Source of the DNA: Apostichopus japonicus
Taxonomy: Eukaryota; Echinodermata; Holothuroidea; Aspidochirotida; Stichopodidae
Reading direction: 5' to 3'
Assembly: GCF_037975245.1 (NCBI RefSeq)
Contig: NC_092576.1
Coordinates: forward strand, 31,288,611-31,352,610
DNA length: 64,000 nucleotides
Position numbers and translations under genes: made by a program. Shown here one piece after another: positions 23,998-35,812 of this stretch. The notes under the pieces are model-generated. The model had not been told where the DNA came from and did not search any database. It was given only the letters and a program-made list of their open reading frames with translations. Every line of letters starts with the position of its first letter. The first letter of the stretch is position 1.

Positions 23998-24373
23998 CTG
24001 TAATTTATGAAAAGAGCAAAAAAAAATTAAATAGGAAATATTCACTGGCTGTCTTCAATCTTGATGACTGCAATGACCAACCAAATGGTATGGGCAATCT
24101 ATAACAGCTATTCCAGCATTTTTCACGAAGAAGTGAACTTAAAGTCCACGACTCACCCCACCCTCACGTTTGATTAGAGTTCACTGATAAGGAGTTTCAA
24201 TCTAATTAATGAAATCAAGGCCCTTAATAAAGTTAAGTAACATATCATTTCCCATGAAAAGAAACACTGGAATATGCAACATCAAACATAACACTTCTGT
24301 TGATGCATTTTGTTTTTGATTCTGCAAATAGAAGGAAATCTCTTTCAATGTCATGTTGCTTAGCACTTAAAAT

Positions 24374-25221
24374 TTAAGTAAAAAGGGACTGACCCACTTT
24401 GTTGGAAGTTAGTATGCCACCTGCATTACCCACTTCAGATAAGTCCCCTGTCTCAGATCTTTCAGATGATGATTTACCCACAGTTGCTCCAGTTGCATTA
24501 TCAGTTGCACTCTCAAGTGTACAGACCGGAATCTCATCCATCTCAGCGTGACCTACATCTGCAGCTTCCATATCACTGCTAGTAGTTGCTTCAAATGAAA
24601 TCCCTTTAGCAGACATCTTGCATTCACTCCAAGACTTCACAAACTCCAGATTGATGCACGGTGCTACTGAGTTCAGATCCTGACAGGGTGAACAGAAGCA
24701 TGAAAGACGCCTTTTGTGCAATTAGTATGGAGAGATCCCAGCTACAGCATGCAACTTTCGCGTTCCAGCCACAGTGTCAACATTTGTTCTGGTTGGCCTT
24801 TCCCTCTGTATATCACCTTCCTTCACTAAGTAAAAAGTACGACGAGAGTGGTTGCACGATCCATCTGGTTTCACTGGTGCCTTAGCAAGATTTTTGGAGC
24901 AGAAGTCATAGAACTCCCAGGGTCCATCAATGGTGATGTTGATATCAGACTTCACTGACCTTGTGACTGCATTTTTAACCACCCCCACCCTCTCCATCAC
25001 ATGGATTTTTTCCATGGCATGAGCCAAAGAAATACCGCTCAACTTGCACGCCAAAATCTGTTTCCAAATGAGATGTCAGCAAATCCTGTGCGAGATTTGT
25101 ATTGTGCGCCACACCCATCAGTGAACTGGATCAGTCTGTTAAACTCCACTTTCCCCTCCACCTTCAGATGTGTGCAGGCCAGTTTACAGAAGTGGGTAAC
25201 TGCATGTGTATCATGTATCAT
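24374..25221 (-). pseudogene. transposase-like core with DGC-QYK and HGK-CDG motifs, frameshifted
   Basis: Reading downward from 25221, the frame has FTDGCGAQYKSR near 25110. It then shifts frame: HGKNPCDGEGG is read at about 24985-25030 in another frame, and VVKNAVTRSVKSDINIT follows in a third reading, so at least two indels are present. Next come EFYDFCSKNL and CNHSRRTFYLV, a stop near 24722, then LSCFCSPC with further cysteines. The D in DGC and the CDG block are likely part of the nuclease core, by analogy with related uncharacterised transposases. The usual long region before FTDGC is missing, so this copy is internally deleted as well as frameshifted. Confidence 0.6.
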
Positions 25222-25439
25222 ATCCTCGCTTCCTGAGACAGGGTTTGACGATATTCTTTCACTCGCTCAGTCTCTTTAGCTTGATACTGAACATAACATT
25301 CCTGATCAGCTTTTATGCGGCCTCGATACCTGCGCATATACGTTGCTGCATTGCTAAAACCAGTTGTTCGTTGTCCTTCAATATCCTCTAGTTGAGGTAC
25401 CGTCCTGTTTAAGGAACGAAGGCGAATTTTCAGGCTCAT
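25218..25439 (-). pseudogene. transposase-like protein, N-terminal basic part
   Basis: It begins at ATG (complement of 25437-25439), just after an acceptor-like TTTTCAG on the - strand. The protein has TYMRRYRGRIKADQ and ETERVKEYR, a basic, charged helix typical of the N-termini of this transposon protein group and probably DNA-binding. It stops at about 25218 and joins directly to the core block, consistent with loss of the middle of the gene. Confidence 0.5.
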
Positions 25440-25599
25440 CTTACCTGAAAAGAGAATAATTTGTAAAACAAAATATTCTGGAGCAAATAAGGTAACATTT
25501 TCCATTTTAATATGGAAGTTAAGGAAAAGACAAAACTTGGTTTGTTTCAAAATACAGGAGAAAGTTGTAATCCATGGTATGGTAGAAGAAAGTTTCAAA

Positions 25600-27550
25600 C
25601 CTTCAATACAGGAGTGTCAATTTCAATGGTGAAATTGTTGGCTCCATAAGCTTTTAAATTAAAGAGATTTGGAATTTGCCAAGGATGTTATTTGTGTTTG
25701 ATAACAGTTAGAGCTTACATGATAATGAAAAGCAGCCTGTAGGTAAGTACGTGTAAAGACAGATGCACCTCATGCATATATTATATTGTAAGCTGCCTTA
25801 ATATGGCAGAATGTTGTGTATGGAATTAGGCTGTTTTGAGATAAAGAATCAGGGACAAGCTGCAATGAAAACTACCACCAGAATTTTTAATAAGAGGTCC
25901 CAAGATACTGACATTTGGTGGCTAACTCCCTAATTAGGCCAGCCTGTCCCTGAGAACAATAAATACACTGTGGGTTCTTTAGGCCATAGATGGTTCTTCT
26001 CATTAAAGCAATTACGATGAACATGCCCATTTTCAGTCCTCGCGGATCAAACTCAATGGTAAGTTTTAATTAGAAAGCAAGACGATACATGTTGATTGTC
26101 GTTTTTTGTTTGTACTAAAAATGAGAGTTGAATAAACAAAACTTTTTTTTTTTTTAAATTAGACCTAGGCAGGCCTAGCCTACACATTATATGCATCAGT
26201 AATGAGAAAACCCAGTGTTAGGCTTGGCCTACGTGTCGGCCTAGTTGCAAATTAAAATACGTTATAAAACATGAAGCATCATATATTGTCTGTACTGCAT
26301 TTGTTTAAAACCTAGGCTAGATCTGCACGAAAATATAACGCTACCCTTAACGTTAGGCTAGTAGGCCTAAGTTAGTACTCAACCAGGGAAGATACTAACG
26401 TTCGTAAAACAGACCGACTGGGCAAATATGTCTCACCACAGTTAGATTCGAACGTGAGCTTTTTCAATTGAAGCCTAGCATGCAGGTCTAACCTAACCTT
26501 TGCTTAATGAAATATTGTTAACGTTATATTTACGGAATCATCGTATGCACTCAGTTCATTGACATCGGTACGTCGACATTAGATTATACATCAAAATACC
26601 GAAATCGTGCTAACGTTCACACGAGTGACCGAATCTGAAATCTGTCTACCAACAATTACGTTTGAACGTAGGCCTAGGCTAGTTCATTTTAACTAAACTG
26701 CTATTAAATTGCACTTCAATGCCAATCCGAGATGAACATTCGTGCCCAGTAAACATTTAGCAAGTTTCATGGTATTATCATGCACCTTTACATCGAACTA
26801 AATGAATAATGGAGGTCTTTTGCCAACGTTCGTAACTTCAGACATATTGACTCAATCTGTCTGCAGTTACGTGCATTAGTTGTGTTTTCTGTCTCACGCA
26901 GTGCAATTATACCAAAGGTGGCAACTGCATCTACGAATCCGCTCACCTAGCGGTGTAAGAACTTTCACTTACTGAGTGAGAAGTCTCTAAATTGAACCAT
27001 ACCTTGATCACATTGCAAAGTGCTTTATTTTCGGTAAAATTGGTAGTGATTTCGAACGCTCGTAATTTGACTTGCGCTCGTAACTTACCGAGATTCAGAA
27101 GACAGATCTCAAACTTCCCTCCATGGTTTTAAAAGTCGGTGGGTGACCAGGGTTGTTGTTTTCTCTGAAATACGCATGCGCCCAAGGATGTTTATCATAC
27201 TAAACACTCACAGGATCGCATGCGCGATTTCCGTGAAAAGTGATGTAAAAGTACGTTCGAACGTAAGCTCTCTTGGACAGATTTTTTTAAAGCTAATTTG
27301 GCCGTCGTTTTCCGGGGGATTGGAAGACTCAACTCCCTCAAAACCATGTTCATTACTGAGATACGATGTTGTAACAAGGCCCAACATTTTATCTCCGCCA
27401 AATGTTTTTAGATTACCTTACTCATGGGGCAAGTTACGCTCGTAACTGTTAGGACAGATGTCAATTACGAACGTTTATATTTTTTTGTGTGGTCATTTTC
27501 TCAATTTTCACGAATTGGACAAGAAAGAAGACAACAACAGCATTCAGATG
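25600..27550. other. non-coding right half of the 5.9-kb element
   Basis: No gene. It holds many copies in both senses of AACGTTCG, CGTAAC and GACAG words, especially 26390-27460, which I read as the subterminal binding zone. It would also hold the promoter of the - strand gene. Confidence 0.5.
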
Positions 27551-27877
27551 ATTGAATTCTTTAATCATTATGATACATTACATTGGTCATTTTTGTAACT
27601 AAAGCATAAAACAAGGGGATTAAAAATCTCCATTAATGCTCTGTCACATATTCCTTGCACAAATTGGTGAGACATGCAAAGAGTTTTTTAAAAAATAATT
27701 ACCAATGAATTGACATAAAGACTTCCAGCTGTTAACACTATTTTGCAATATTAAAGTATGGAATCAAATACTTCAAACCATGCAGTTTGTTACTGCCAGG
27801 AAGCTTTGTAGACCGATTTCCAACAAGGCTTTGCAGTAACATACATAAGTACCCCATTAGTGTGGAATGGCCCATAT

Positions 27878-30499
27878 GCGGATTATGAAATCCCATTTGA
27901 ACTGCATACCGATGCCAGCTTAGGTGGACTCGGGGCAGCTTTGTACCAAATCCAGGAGGGAAAGAAAAGGGTTATTGCCTATGGCAGCCGTTGCTTGAGA
28001 AAAGGAGAGCGAAATTACCCTGCTCATAAGTTAGAATTTCTTGCCCTAAAGTGGGCAGTAACAGAAAAATTTAAGGATTACTTGTACGGCAGGGAGTTTA
28101 CTGTACTGACTGATAACAATCCCCTTACTTATGTGCTTAGTACAGCCAAATTAGATGCAACTGGTCATAGATGGTTAGCTGCTCTTGGTGCATATAACTT
28201 CAAGATAAACTATAGGGCAGGAGTTAAGAATGGTGATGCTGATGGACTTTCTAGGATGTTCATTGATGAACAAAGCAATGTCAACAACAGTATTACAGAA
28301 GTGGCACCTGAGGCTATACAGGCAATATGTAGTTTTCATAGAGTGGATCTTGATTACATCCACACACAGTCATTTCATTGGCCTGTTGTAGAAGCTGTAG
28401 CTATGGGACAAGGGGCAGTACCCGATGTATTATTAGATAGTGTTGATGACACCTCCTTCCCAGGTGTTACACCTAAGGAATGGCAGGAGCATCAGAGGTT
28501 AGACCCAGTGATTGCTCGGGTATTACATTACTTGACGATTGGGAGACGTCCCAATAAGGCAGAACGTAGGGAAGAGATTAATGAAACTCTACTTCTCCTT
28601 AGGGATTGGAAACGTCTTAGTATCCAAGGTGGTGTTTTATACAGGAAAAAGGGAATCAATCCTGTATCCTACCAGTTGGTCTTACCCTCCACCTACCATG
28701 AGAAAGCGTTATATTTGTTACATGATGACATGGGTCATCTGGGATTAGAACGTACTCTTCAGTTTGCCCGGGAACGGTTTTACTGGCCAGGTATGGCAAA
28801 CGATATTGAAAATTATGTTAAGAATTGTGACAGGTGCCTACGGAGAAAAGCTACTCAGCCTCCATATCACAAAGCACCTCTTGTAAACATTAGTACCACT
28901 GAACCAATGGAACTAATTTGTATGGATTATTTATCTTTGGAAGAGTCTAAGGGAGGTTATTCAAGTGTTCTTGTATTGACCGACCACTTCACAACATATG
29001 CACAAGCGTTCCCAACTAGGAACCAAACAGCCCAAACCACAGCCAAAATTCTATTTGAAAATTTTATAGTCCACTATGGTTTCCCAGCAAGATTGCATTC
29101 TGATCAAGGTATGAATTTTGAATCCTCAGTTATAAAACACCTTTGTCAAATGGCTGGAATTGTCAAATCCAGGACAACACCATATCATTCCCAGGGAAAT
29201 GGGCAGTGTGAGCGTTTTAATCGTACACTGTTGTCTATGTTAGGAACTCTCCCTGAGGAGAAGAAGGCTGATTGGAAATCCTATGTGGCACCGCTTGTTC
29301 ATGCTTATAACTGTTCACAAAACGATGCAACAGGCTTTTCACCTTATTACCTTATGTTTGGGAGGCATCCACGGTTACCCGTTGATCTCTACTTAGGGGT
29401 AGAGACGACTTCTAGTGAAGCTAGAACTTGTAAGGACTATGCTAATTCCCTTAAGGAAAAGTTAGAACATGCCTACAAGCTTGCTTCAGAGAAAGCACAG
29501 GGCGAGGGAAATAGTAATGCTAGACGTTATAATAAGCAGTTACGTGAAATGCAGTTACGTCCAGGGGATAGAGTCCTCGTGAAGAAAGTAGCATTTCAAG
29601 GGAAACATAAGCTTGCAGATAGGTGGGAGAAAGAGGTGTATAGAATTGTACGAAGGCTAGGGGAAGACATGCCAGTCTATGTTGTAAGGCCTGAGGGAAA
29701 TTGCCATCGTACTGAAAGAACCCTCCACAGGAATCTTCTGCTCCCATTACAGTCCCTTCCCAGACCTAGGTTGACACCCCAACCTGCTCCCCGTACCAGG
29801 GAGGGCACTCACAGAAAGGTGGTTTCTAGATCCTCTGATCTGATAGAGGAAGTGCCTCACAGTATTGAGGAAGAAGAAACTCCTCTGTGGGCTATAGGGT
29901 ATGAACCGACACATGAGAATCAAAGTAAGACTTGTCCATCTATTAACTTCAATCCAGAAGCCCCAGTATTTATTCCTCACCAGGAAAAGCTACCATTCGT
30001 AGAGGAGTACCCAAACTCCCCCTCTGAGATAGTTAGTGTCCTGGGTATTAGGGATGAAGAGCTGCCTCTGTCCCAGTCAGAAGAGGAAGACTCTTTAAGC
30101 AGCTCACTGGAGCAAAGTAAGCAGATAGTTGCAGATGAGAGAGTTGAAAGTGAACCTCTTGAGGGGGATTTTAGCTATGTACCTGATGTGAGCCTAGCTC
30201 CACAGGAAGCTGTTGCCATATCTACTGACAACAAAGCTGAGGATGAACATATAGAGTCTGATACTGATGATGCCAAACTGTATAGTGATGAAACTTGTAA
30301 ATATGTTAGAAGGTCTAGTAGGAAAACCAAAGAGATTGATAGATTGGCATATTCTCATCAGGCTACTACTGTTCGTGAGGATAAACTACCTTGGCAACAT
30401 CAAGTAGATTATATATTAATGGTGAAAGAGAAGTTGGCACATATGTCACCTGATGATCCTTATGTCAAGTTAATATTAAATGTGATGCAAAATGGATAA
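27878..30499 (+). CDS. pol: Pol segment 3: RNase H, integrase and acidic tail
   Basis: It resumes the pol frame at 27878 and runs uninterrupted to TAA at 30497-30499. RNase H: FELHTDASLGGLGAALYQ, HKLEFLALKWAV, TDNNPLTYVL. Integrase zinc finger: H-H in LLHDDMGHLG and CDRC near 28827. Integrase core: D in MDYL, D in SDQG and E in CERFNR, with about 35 residues between the last two. A GPF-like C-terminal module follows (RPGDRVLVKK, ADRWEKEVYRI, RTLHRNLLLP). The last 240 residues are acidic and low in complexity, with VRRSSRKTKEID near the end. There is no chromodomain and no env-like frame. Integrase would insert the DNA copy. Confidence 0.93.
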   Translation, partial: ADYEIPFELHTDASLGGLGAALYQIQEGKKRVIAYGSRCLRKGERNYPAHKLEFLALKWAVTEKFKDYLYGREFTVLTDNNPLTYVLSTAKLDATGHRWLAALGAYNFKINYRAGVKNGDADGLSRMFIDEQSNVNNSITEVAPEAIQAICSFHRVDLDYIHTQSFHWPVVEAVAMGQGAVPDVLLDSVDDTSFPGVTPKEWQEHQRLDPVIARVLHYLTIGRRPNKAERREEINETLLLLRDWKRLSIQGGVLYRKKGINPVSYQLVLPSTYHEKALYLLHDDMGHLGLERTLQFARERFYWPGMANDIENYVKNCDRCLRRKATQPPYHKAPLVNISTTEPMELICMDYLSLEESKGGYSSVLVLTDHFTTYAQAFPTRNQTAQTTAKILFENFIVHYGFPARLHSDQGMNFESSVIKHLCQMAGIVKSRTTPYHSQGNGQCERFNRTLLSMLGTLPEEKKADWKSYVAPLVHAYNCSQNDATGFSPYYLMFGRHPRLPVDLYLGVETTSSEARTCKDYANSLKEKLEHAYKLASEKAQGEGNSNARRYNKQLREMQLRPGDRVLVKKVAFQGKHKLADRWEKEVYRIVRRLGEDMPVYVVRPEGNCHRTERTLHRNLLLPLQSLPRPRLTPQPAPRTREGTHRKVVSRSSDLIEEVPHSIEEEETPLWAIGYEPTHENQSKTCPSINFNPEAPVFIPHQEKLPFVEEYPNSPSEIVSVLGIRDEELPLSQSEEEDSLSSSLEQSKQIVADERVESEPLEGDFSYVPDVSLAPQEAVAISTDNKAEDEHIESDTDDAKLYSDETCKYVRRSSRKTKEIDRLAYSHQATTVREDKLPWQHQVDYILMVKEKLAHMSPDDPYVKLILNVMQNG

Positions 30500-30704
30500 T
30501 TCCATTTCTGTAGTGTATGTAACATTACAGGCATCTAAGTTTCTGTTGTGCATTGGAGTCCATTCAAGTGCTGAGTTGAGTTTAATTCCTACGTATGTTT
30601 TGTTTACTGTTTTTCTTTTATGCATGTATTAATTTTATTATTTGTTTTGCTGTAAATCCGTTTTGAGGATATATTCATGTGAACATCGGGACGATGTTAT
30701 GTTC
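30500..30704 (+). other. 3' untranslated part of the gypsy element
   Basis: Short non-coding stretch between the pol stop and the polypurine tract. Nothing else seen. Confidence 0.6.
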
Positions 30705-30716
30705 AGAAGAGGAAGG
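30705..30716 (+). other. polypurine tract
   Basis: AGAAGAGGAAGG lies directly before the TG of the 3' LTR, the expected plus-strand primer site. Confidence 0.85.
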
Positions 30717-32233
30717 TGTAACCCTGGTGTCATGAATGACACAGTGGGTTTGTTGTTTTAACTTGCTAGTAGAAGCAGTTTCTGTCAATAGTGTAGATAG
30801 TTTTAATTAAAAAGAGTAAACAGATACTTCCTGCCTCTGCTGAGTATATTGCAGATTAGTGATGGTTATTTTACTTTCACAAAGCCTTTTTGTATGTATC
30901 TTTGCTACTTATCTCTCCTGAGATAAACTGAGCCTGCTAGACAATAACGCTTGTGGTTTATACCTGGGACAATAGTATTTAGAGTCACAGTGTATTGGTG
31001 GGAAAGGGTTGCAAAATAGCCCAGTGCTGGGGAAGGGAAGGCACATGGTGACATGAATATTTATAAGGACTAATCCATCATGTAATTACTGATTGGTCAT
31101 CATATTAGTTGGTCAACAGGATCATTGCTAGAAGTAACCAATAGGATGTGGGGAAGCCATGTGGCCTAGACTTGTTGTCACATAGTTCTGGTAACATTGT
31201 ATCTTGTTTAGTTAGAGATTGTTTCTTCACCTGGAGAGAGCAAGACTTCTCTTGCTTGATCTATTGTACTTATAATATTTTTATTAAAGGAAAAAGTGTT
31301 GTATAAATAGGGAGTTTCGAAGATGTTCATCATGTAAAGTTATATTCTTAAATTATGATGAGGATGTCATATTAGTATCTTTGTGGCCACTGTTCCTGAT
31401 CTTGCCGAGATGGTAACCATGGACTTTTCATATTTTACTTAATTGCTGTTCTTGGAGCCCACCTGTACTTTGTATTTATCTAAGGAACCGGACGCTACCA
31501 CCGAGCTGTAGATGTCACTCTAAACTATTTTATTAAATTGTCATACCGTTTTGTAAATCGCTGGACTGCAGTATATTACCAAGTCTATTATGGAGCACAC
31601 TGATGTACACCGGAACCTTAATTCGCGAAAATGAACTTTCCGCGTTGAAGAAAGAAAGCGAACAGTTTGCGACAGCACCAGCGTAAAACCAGATAAGTTT
31701 AAGTATTCTTTTATTGTAACCTTTGTCATGGCCATAGACAATAAGTTTAAGTTTTCTAAGTTCGAAATGTTCAGTTTATAGTACAGTTCACACTGCAACC
31801 CTTTTATTGTTAACATTGTCTATACCACCTGTGCTGCATCTTGATGTACAGTGTTCAGTATCACAGTAACCAGTATGTTATGTAACTGCAAGTATGCTTA
31901 TTTAAGAGTTAATATCTAAGGGTGTGGTCAAGTTGACATATTTTGTAATGTAAGATACTTTTTATTGTTTTGTGCCATTGATAGCCTTATAACATCCCCA
32001 TTTCCCACGATTGGAGGATTGAAAATATAAGTAGTTCATGGTACATTTCTTTGTGTTTGTGTCTCTCATTGTAAACCTGTGTAGAACTGACTCAGCAGTT
32101 GTTTTGAATATCAGCATTGAACCATTCAGACATGGAGACAATTTTATCCTGTCTTGAAGCCTAGGCCCACTTGATTCACATATTGCTGACCCATTGTCCT
32201 AATTACCTTTACCAATGGAAAGGAGGGGTTACA
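30717..32233 (+). repeat. 3' LTR, intact, 1517 bp
   Basis: TGTAAC to GTTACA, with TATAAATA at 31302-31309. It shows the uninterrupted GTGGCCTAGAC site that is filled in the 5' LTR. About three differences from the 5' LTR. The TAAG duplication follows. Confidence 0.95.
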
Positions 32234-32989
32234 TAAGCAAGGAACCATATTGCTCCTGGGTTCTTGTTTGTCTTTCAATTGCCCTAAGCCTTGCCCTGTG
32301 ATGAGTTGTAGTTTCTGTGATAGAGTGCTTGAAATGTTGCCCGTCCTGCCAGAAAATTTGAGTCTAACACTGACTTATGTCGAGAAGTGACATCAGTGCA
32401 GCACATTGGTCAGAATAGATCAGATCTCACTCTTAGCTTGGCCTTGAGACAATACACAGAATGTGTACAGACTGTATACACTGTACAGATGTGGACACAA
32501 AAGACCTCACTCTAAACTTGGCCTTGATACAATACACAGGAATGTGTACAGACTTTACGTAATTACGTTTTGCTGTTTTATATCTTGGAAAAGGTGTAAA
32601 GAGACCCGAGAGGTTCCAAGAATGACATGTTATGGACTACACTGGAGACTGTCTTTAGTGGTCAACAGCCAGAGTGTGTCTCGGTACTTTATTTTCATTA
32701 CATCATTAAACACAATACATTGGTATGCATGGCCTTTCCATAAGGTATGCACGGCCGTTAATAATACTTAGGGTGGTGTGCACACGATCTACATATTGCA
32801 CACGAACTTCTTTTATTTGCACATGTCACTAAAGTCTTAATATATAAACAATCCTCCCTTGTAGCTAAGAGACCAATATTTTATTATTGCAACAACGAAA
32901 AGTATATTTCACGTTGACAAGTAATCTACTACAAAAATACTACACGACTAAACTATTGGAGATATCAAACTATACAACTTTCACAATCC
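32234..32989. other. flank: repeat end and a short tandem duplication, no gene
   Basis: 32238-32270 is the 3' end of the AGGTCA-rich repeat interrupted at 3994 (AGCAAGGAACC, then GGGTTCTTGTTT). A block starting CTCACTCT, with GGCCTTGA and AATACACAG, is repeated at about 32426 and 32506 (80-bp period). Nothing else is seen up to the K02A2.6 remnant. Confidence 0.55.
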
Positions 32990-33171
32990 ACAAACGTTTT
33001 GGCCATCCCGACAAGGTATATTCGTATACTTTTGATAAAAAAATGTCTTTGTTAGTGGCCTTCGCAACCGTCTCGGCTGTAACAGGAAGCTGATCGACTA
33101 CGGTAAAAAAAAACATAACATTCATCAGGATCTGTAATTTGAGTTAATTTGTCTTGTAATGGCAATCTACT
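32990..33171 (-). pseudogene. K02A2.6-like gypsy pol remnant, post-RNase H piece
   Basis: On the - strand the text after the insertion reads LSRLPLQDKL and, after a frameshift, VDQLPVTAETV and LSKVYEYTLSGWP. These are typical of the region between RNase H and integrase in K02A2.6-like elements. It is separated from its upstream half at 37434 by the 4.25-kb element at 33176-37429. Decayed and frameshifted. Confidence 0.75.
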
Positions 33172-33564
33172 TAAAGGGTCATTCCGTGTCAAATCACGGA
33201 TGGCTGTTGCTGCACCCTTTCCAAAAATTCCCAAATTTATTGTATGATTGGACCACCATAAAATAAGCATATTCTGAAAATTTCAGTTGCATTGCTTTAC
33301 AATTGGCCGATTTATCACACTTTGAAATTCCGCAATTTGTCGCCACCATGGCATTTTGGCATTTTCTTGACTTTTGAGGTCTCATTTCTCAGCAATTGAA
33401 CATTCTACTACCTTTCTAATACAGATGCCTAAAGAGTCTATCCCATAGAACAGGAAAATAAAAAATTAGGCTACAAAAATATTGTCTTGTGGAGTTAGGT
33501 CAACTTAAAAGTGTCAAAATATTTGATTTTTGTACTTTTCACTAAAAAATGTGCTATTTTTAGT

Positions 33565-34684
33565 CAGGGTTCGCAGGTTTCTTCCGGGGGTGGAAAAAAC
33601 CGCGGAATAAACCGCGGTTTTTTCCACTCGGAAGAAATAGGTTTCTTCCAGACAAAATGGAAGAAACTCATTTTTTTGGGAAAAACTGTTGATAAAGTTT
33701 CATAACAACCTGCAATGATTTCTAACTATGTAATAAATGGACAAGAAGCACCATAGTGTCATCTAGGTACAGTAGGCAGTCTATATCTAGGTTTGGAGCA
33801 CATGACCTGCCTCCAGCATATACTGTACACAATATAGTACTAGGCTACTAGCAGCGGACAATTCAGGGAACAACTATGGGCAAGCAAATGAAGCAATATT
33901 TTGCAGACCAGAATGGTCCTGATTATAGCCCAGTTCTTAGTTAAAAACTAGTTTCTGAGTGGAGGGACAAGTATTCCCTTGAAACTAGTGTAGGCCTACT
34001 ACAATGCACACTCATTACTACGATTACATTGACCACTATGACCATATTTTGTGGAGATTGAACTCAAGACATGAGGGTTACAGATTCGACTGGAAGTTGT
34101 AGTGTGAAATGAGGGCTGGCTCATGGCCAGCTGTGTTTAATTGTGGATGTTTGTTCTTTTGCTGTTGGAATGACAAGTCCTCCTATTAACTACAAGTTGT
34201 GATTTAGGGAGCTGCAGAAATTAAACTGTTGCCTAAATCTAATAGATATTGTTCGGCTATTTTCTTGGTGTTCATTGTATTAAATCCTCAGTGCACAGGC
34301 CAATCCAGGTTAATCATTCATACAGTATGGCCAGTTATGCAATTCTGGTTGATGGGGGGATCGCGACATGATAAGTAGTCCTTCAATATTGTGATTTATA
34401 AGCAAACATCTTTTGGTGTAGAAAAAACCCAAAATTATAATCAAAACAAAAATATCATATTTTGATGGTTTCAATGGCATGCATTTCAGTCAGATGGTTG
34501 TAAGCTATTTGTCTCTTTATCATGTATGTGGGCTGTGCTACCTATATGCCAATTTTCACAGTTTCTTCCAGTTTCTTCCGGTTTCTTCCAGTTTCTTCCG
34601 GAAGAAACTGGAAGAAACCTGGAAGAAACAGGTTTCTTCCGGTTTCTTCCACGTCCTCGGAAGAAATAGGTTTCCCGAACCCTG
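33565..34684. mobile_element. hAT element (1.1 kb), CAGGGTTCG tips
   Basis: Inverted CAGGGTTCG tips are flanked by the 8-bp duplication TTTTTAGT at 33557-33564 and 34685-34692. The right arm of the host element (around 37030) keeps the empty site. It contains GTTTCTTCCR repeats in both senses near 33576-33665 and 34559-34675 that can fold back. No transposase frame. Confidence 0.9.
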
Positions 34685-34990
34685 TTTTTAGTGATGAATT
34701 GCTCCTAAACCATTGCTTCAGGGTACTTGATTCTTTCAGAGGTTATTATGTCTAGTACAAATATTACAAAATAATGATTACAATGCTTTCCTAGACTATG
34801 TTTGCAAGTTGTGCAACTCTAAAGTTGCTATTTCATGCTGCGATTCAGCATGAAGTAGGGGTTTTGATGCCAATTTTTTACCAAAGAAACCATGTTAGAG
34901 GTGTCAGGGTTTATACTTTCTTAATAAGTATAAAGTTCTTACACATTAACAAATTTCAGGGTTCTAGCTGTTCTCAATATTAATTTATGA

Positions 34991-35812
34991 AGTTGTTAAG
35001 TTGCTCCGATGTACAAAAGAGGTCGTTTTTGACGGCCAATAACTCAAAACGCGTCAAATTAAAAAAAATTGATAAATCTTTCTGGAAGAGATATAGTACC
35101 ACCCTGTTTGTACAAAAAATTTCAGGAGGGTGTTTTGCCTTATTTTGAAATGAAAAATCCTCAAAGTTTGGGATTTTTACAAAAAAACGTTTTTGCCTGT
35201 TTTGATGTTCCATGAGTTTTGACCCTGGGTATTGTACTGTACTTCAAGGTCATTCAGTTCAATACTGTGCAGTTTTTAATTTCATATAACAAAATACTAT
35301 TTGCAATGTACTTGTCTGCTCCTGGTTGAATTCATTTAATTAGAAGACTTATAAAATGAATTTCAACCAGTACACACATATGTATGTACAGTGTGTACAG
35401 TACATACACCGTACTGAGTGTATATGTACGGAGTGCCATGAGTGCCAGAAGACTATGTTAAAACAACACTAACACACTGTACATGTACACCCAGTACAGT
35501 TTTGTACTGTACATACATCTATGTACTGGTTGAAATTAATTCTATAGTAAAGTCTTCTAATTCAACCAATTGTATATGTACAGTGTGTATATTAGTGTTA
35601 GTTTAAACCTAGTCTTCTGGCACTCATGGCACTCCGTACATATACACTCCGTGCAGTGTGTGTACTGTACACACTGTACATACATATGTGTGTACTGACT
35701 TTGACAAACTTTGAGGATTTTTCATTTCAAAATAAGGCAAAACACCCTCCTGAAATTTTTTTGTACAAACAGGGTGGTACTATATCTCTTCCAGAAAAAT
35801 TTATCAATTTTT
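34991..35812. repeat. nested foldback inside the 4.25-kb element
   Basis: Outer arms at about 35040-35186 and 35700-35812 share AACACCCTCCTGAAATTT in opposite sense. Inner arms at about 35376-35494 and 35570-35700 share GGAGTGCCATGAGTGCCAGA in opposite sense and are rich in TGTACAGT words. The region could extrude as a long hairpin. No gene. Confidence 0.7.

Larger units (their letters stand above)
21961..27873. mobile_element. 5.9-kb TIR element with transposase-like gene, GGGCC tips
   Basis: The tips begin GGGCCATTCCACACTAATGG and pair without mismatch for about 26 bp. They are flanked by ATAT (21957-21960 and 27874-27877), or TA if the tip is extended by one base. The gypsy pol frame is restored across it. 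Motifs such as ACGTACGTAACAAGGACAG (about 22149 and 22504) and CGTAAC with a nearby GACAG (about 26820, 27055, 27252, 27433) repeat in both subterminal zones. A multi-exon gene on the - strand (23576-25439) encodes a transposase-like protein with frameshifts. The superfamily is not fixed; short 4-bp duplications are known for Sola and Academ types. Confidence 0.88.
3995..32233 (+). mobile_element. Ty3/gypsy LTR retrotransposon, split by three DNA transposons
   Basis: Two LTRs (3995-4446 plus 7879-8943, and 30717-32233) start TGTAAC and end GTTACA, with a 4-bp TAAG duplication at 3991-3994 and 32234-32237. Order inside: PBS, gag, -1 frameshift signal, protease, RT, RNase H, integrase, polypurine tract. 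RT before integrase gives the Ty3/gypsy order. Insertions at 4447-7876, 11462-21013 and 21961-27873 account for the 28-kb span; without them it is about 9.3 kb. The LTRs differ at about three positions in 1517, so the element is young and its passengers are younger still. The broken pol means this copy is now defective, but each insertion is flanked by a clean duplication. Confidence 0.95.
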
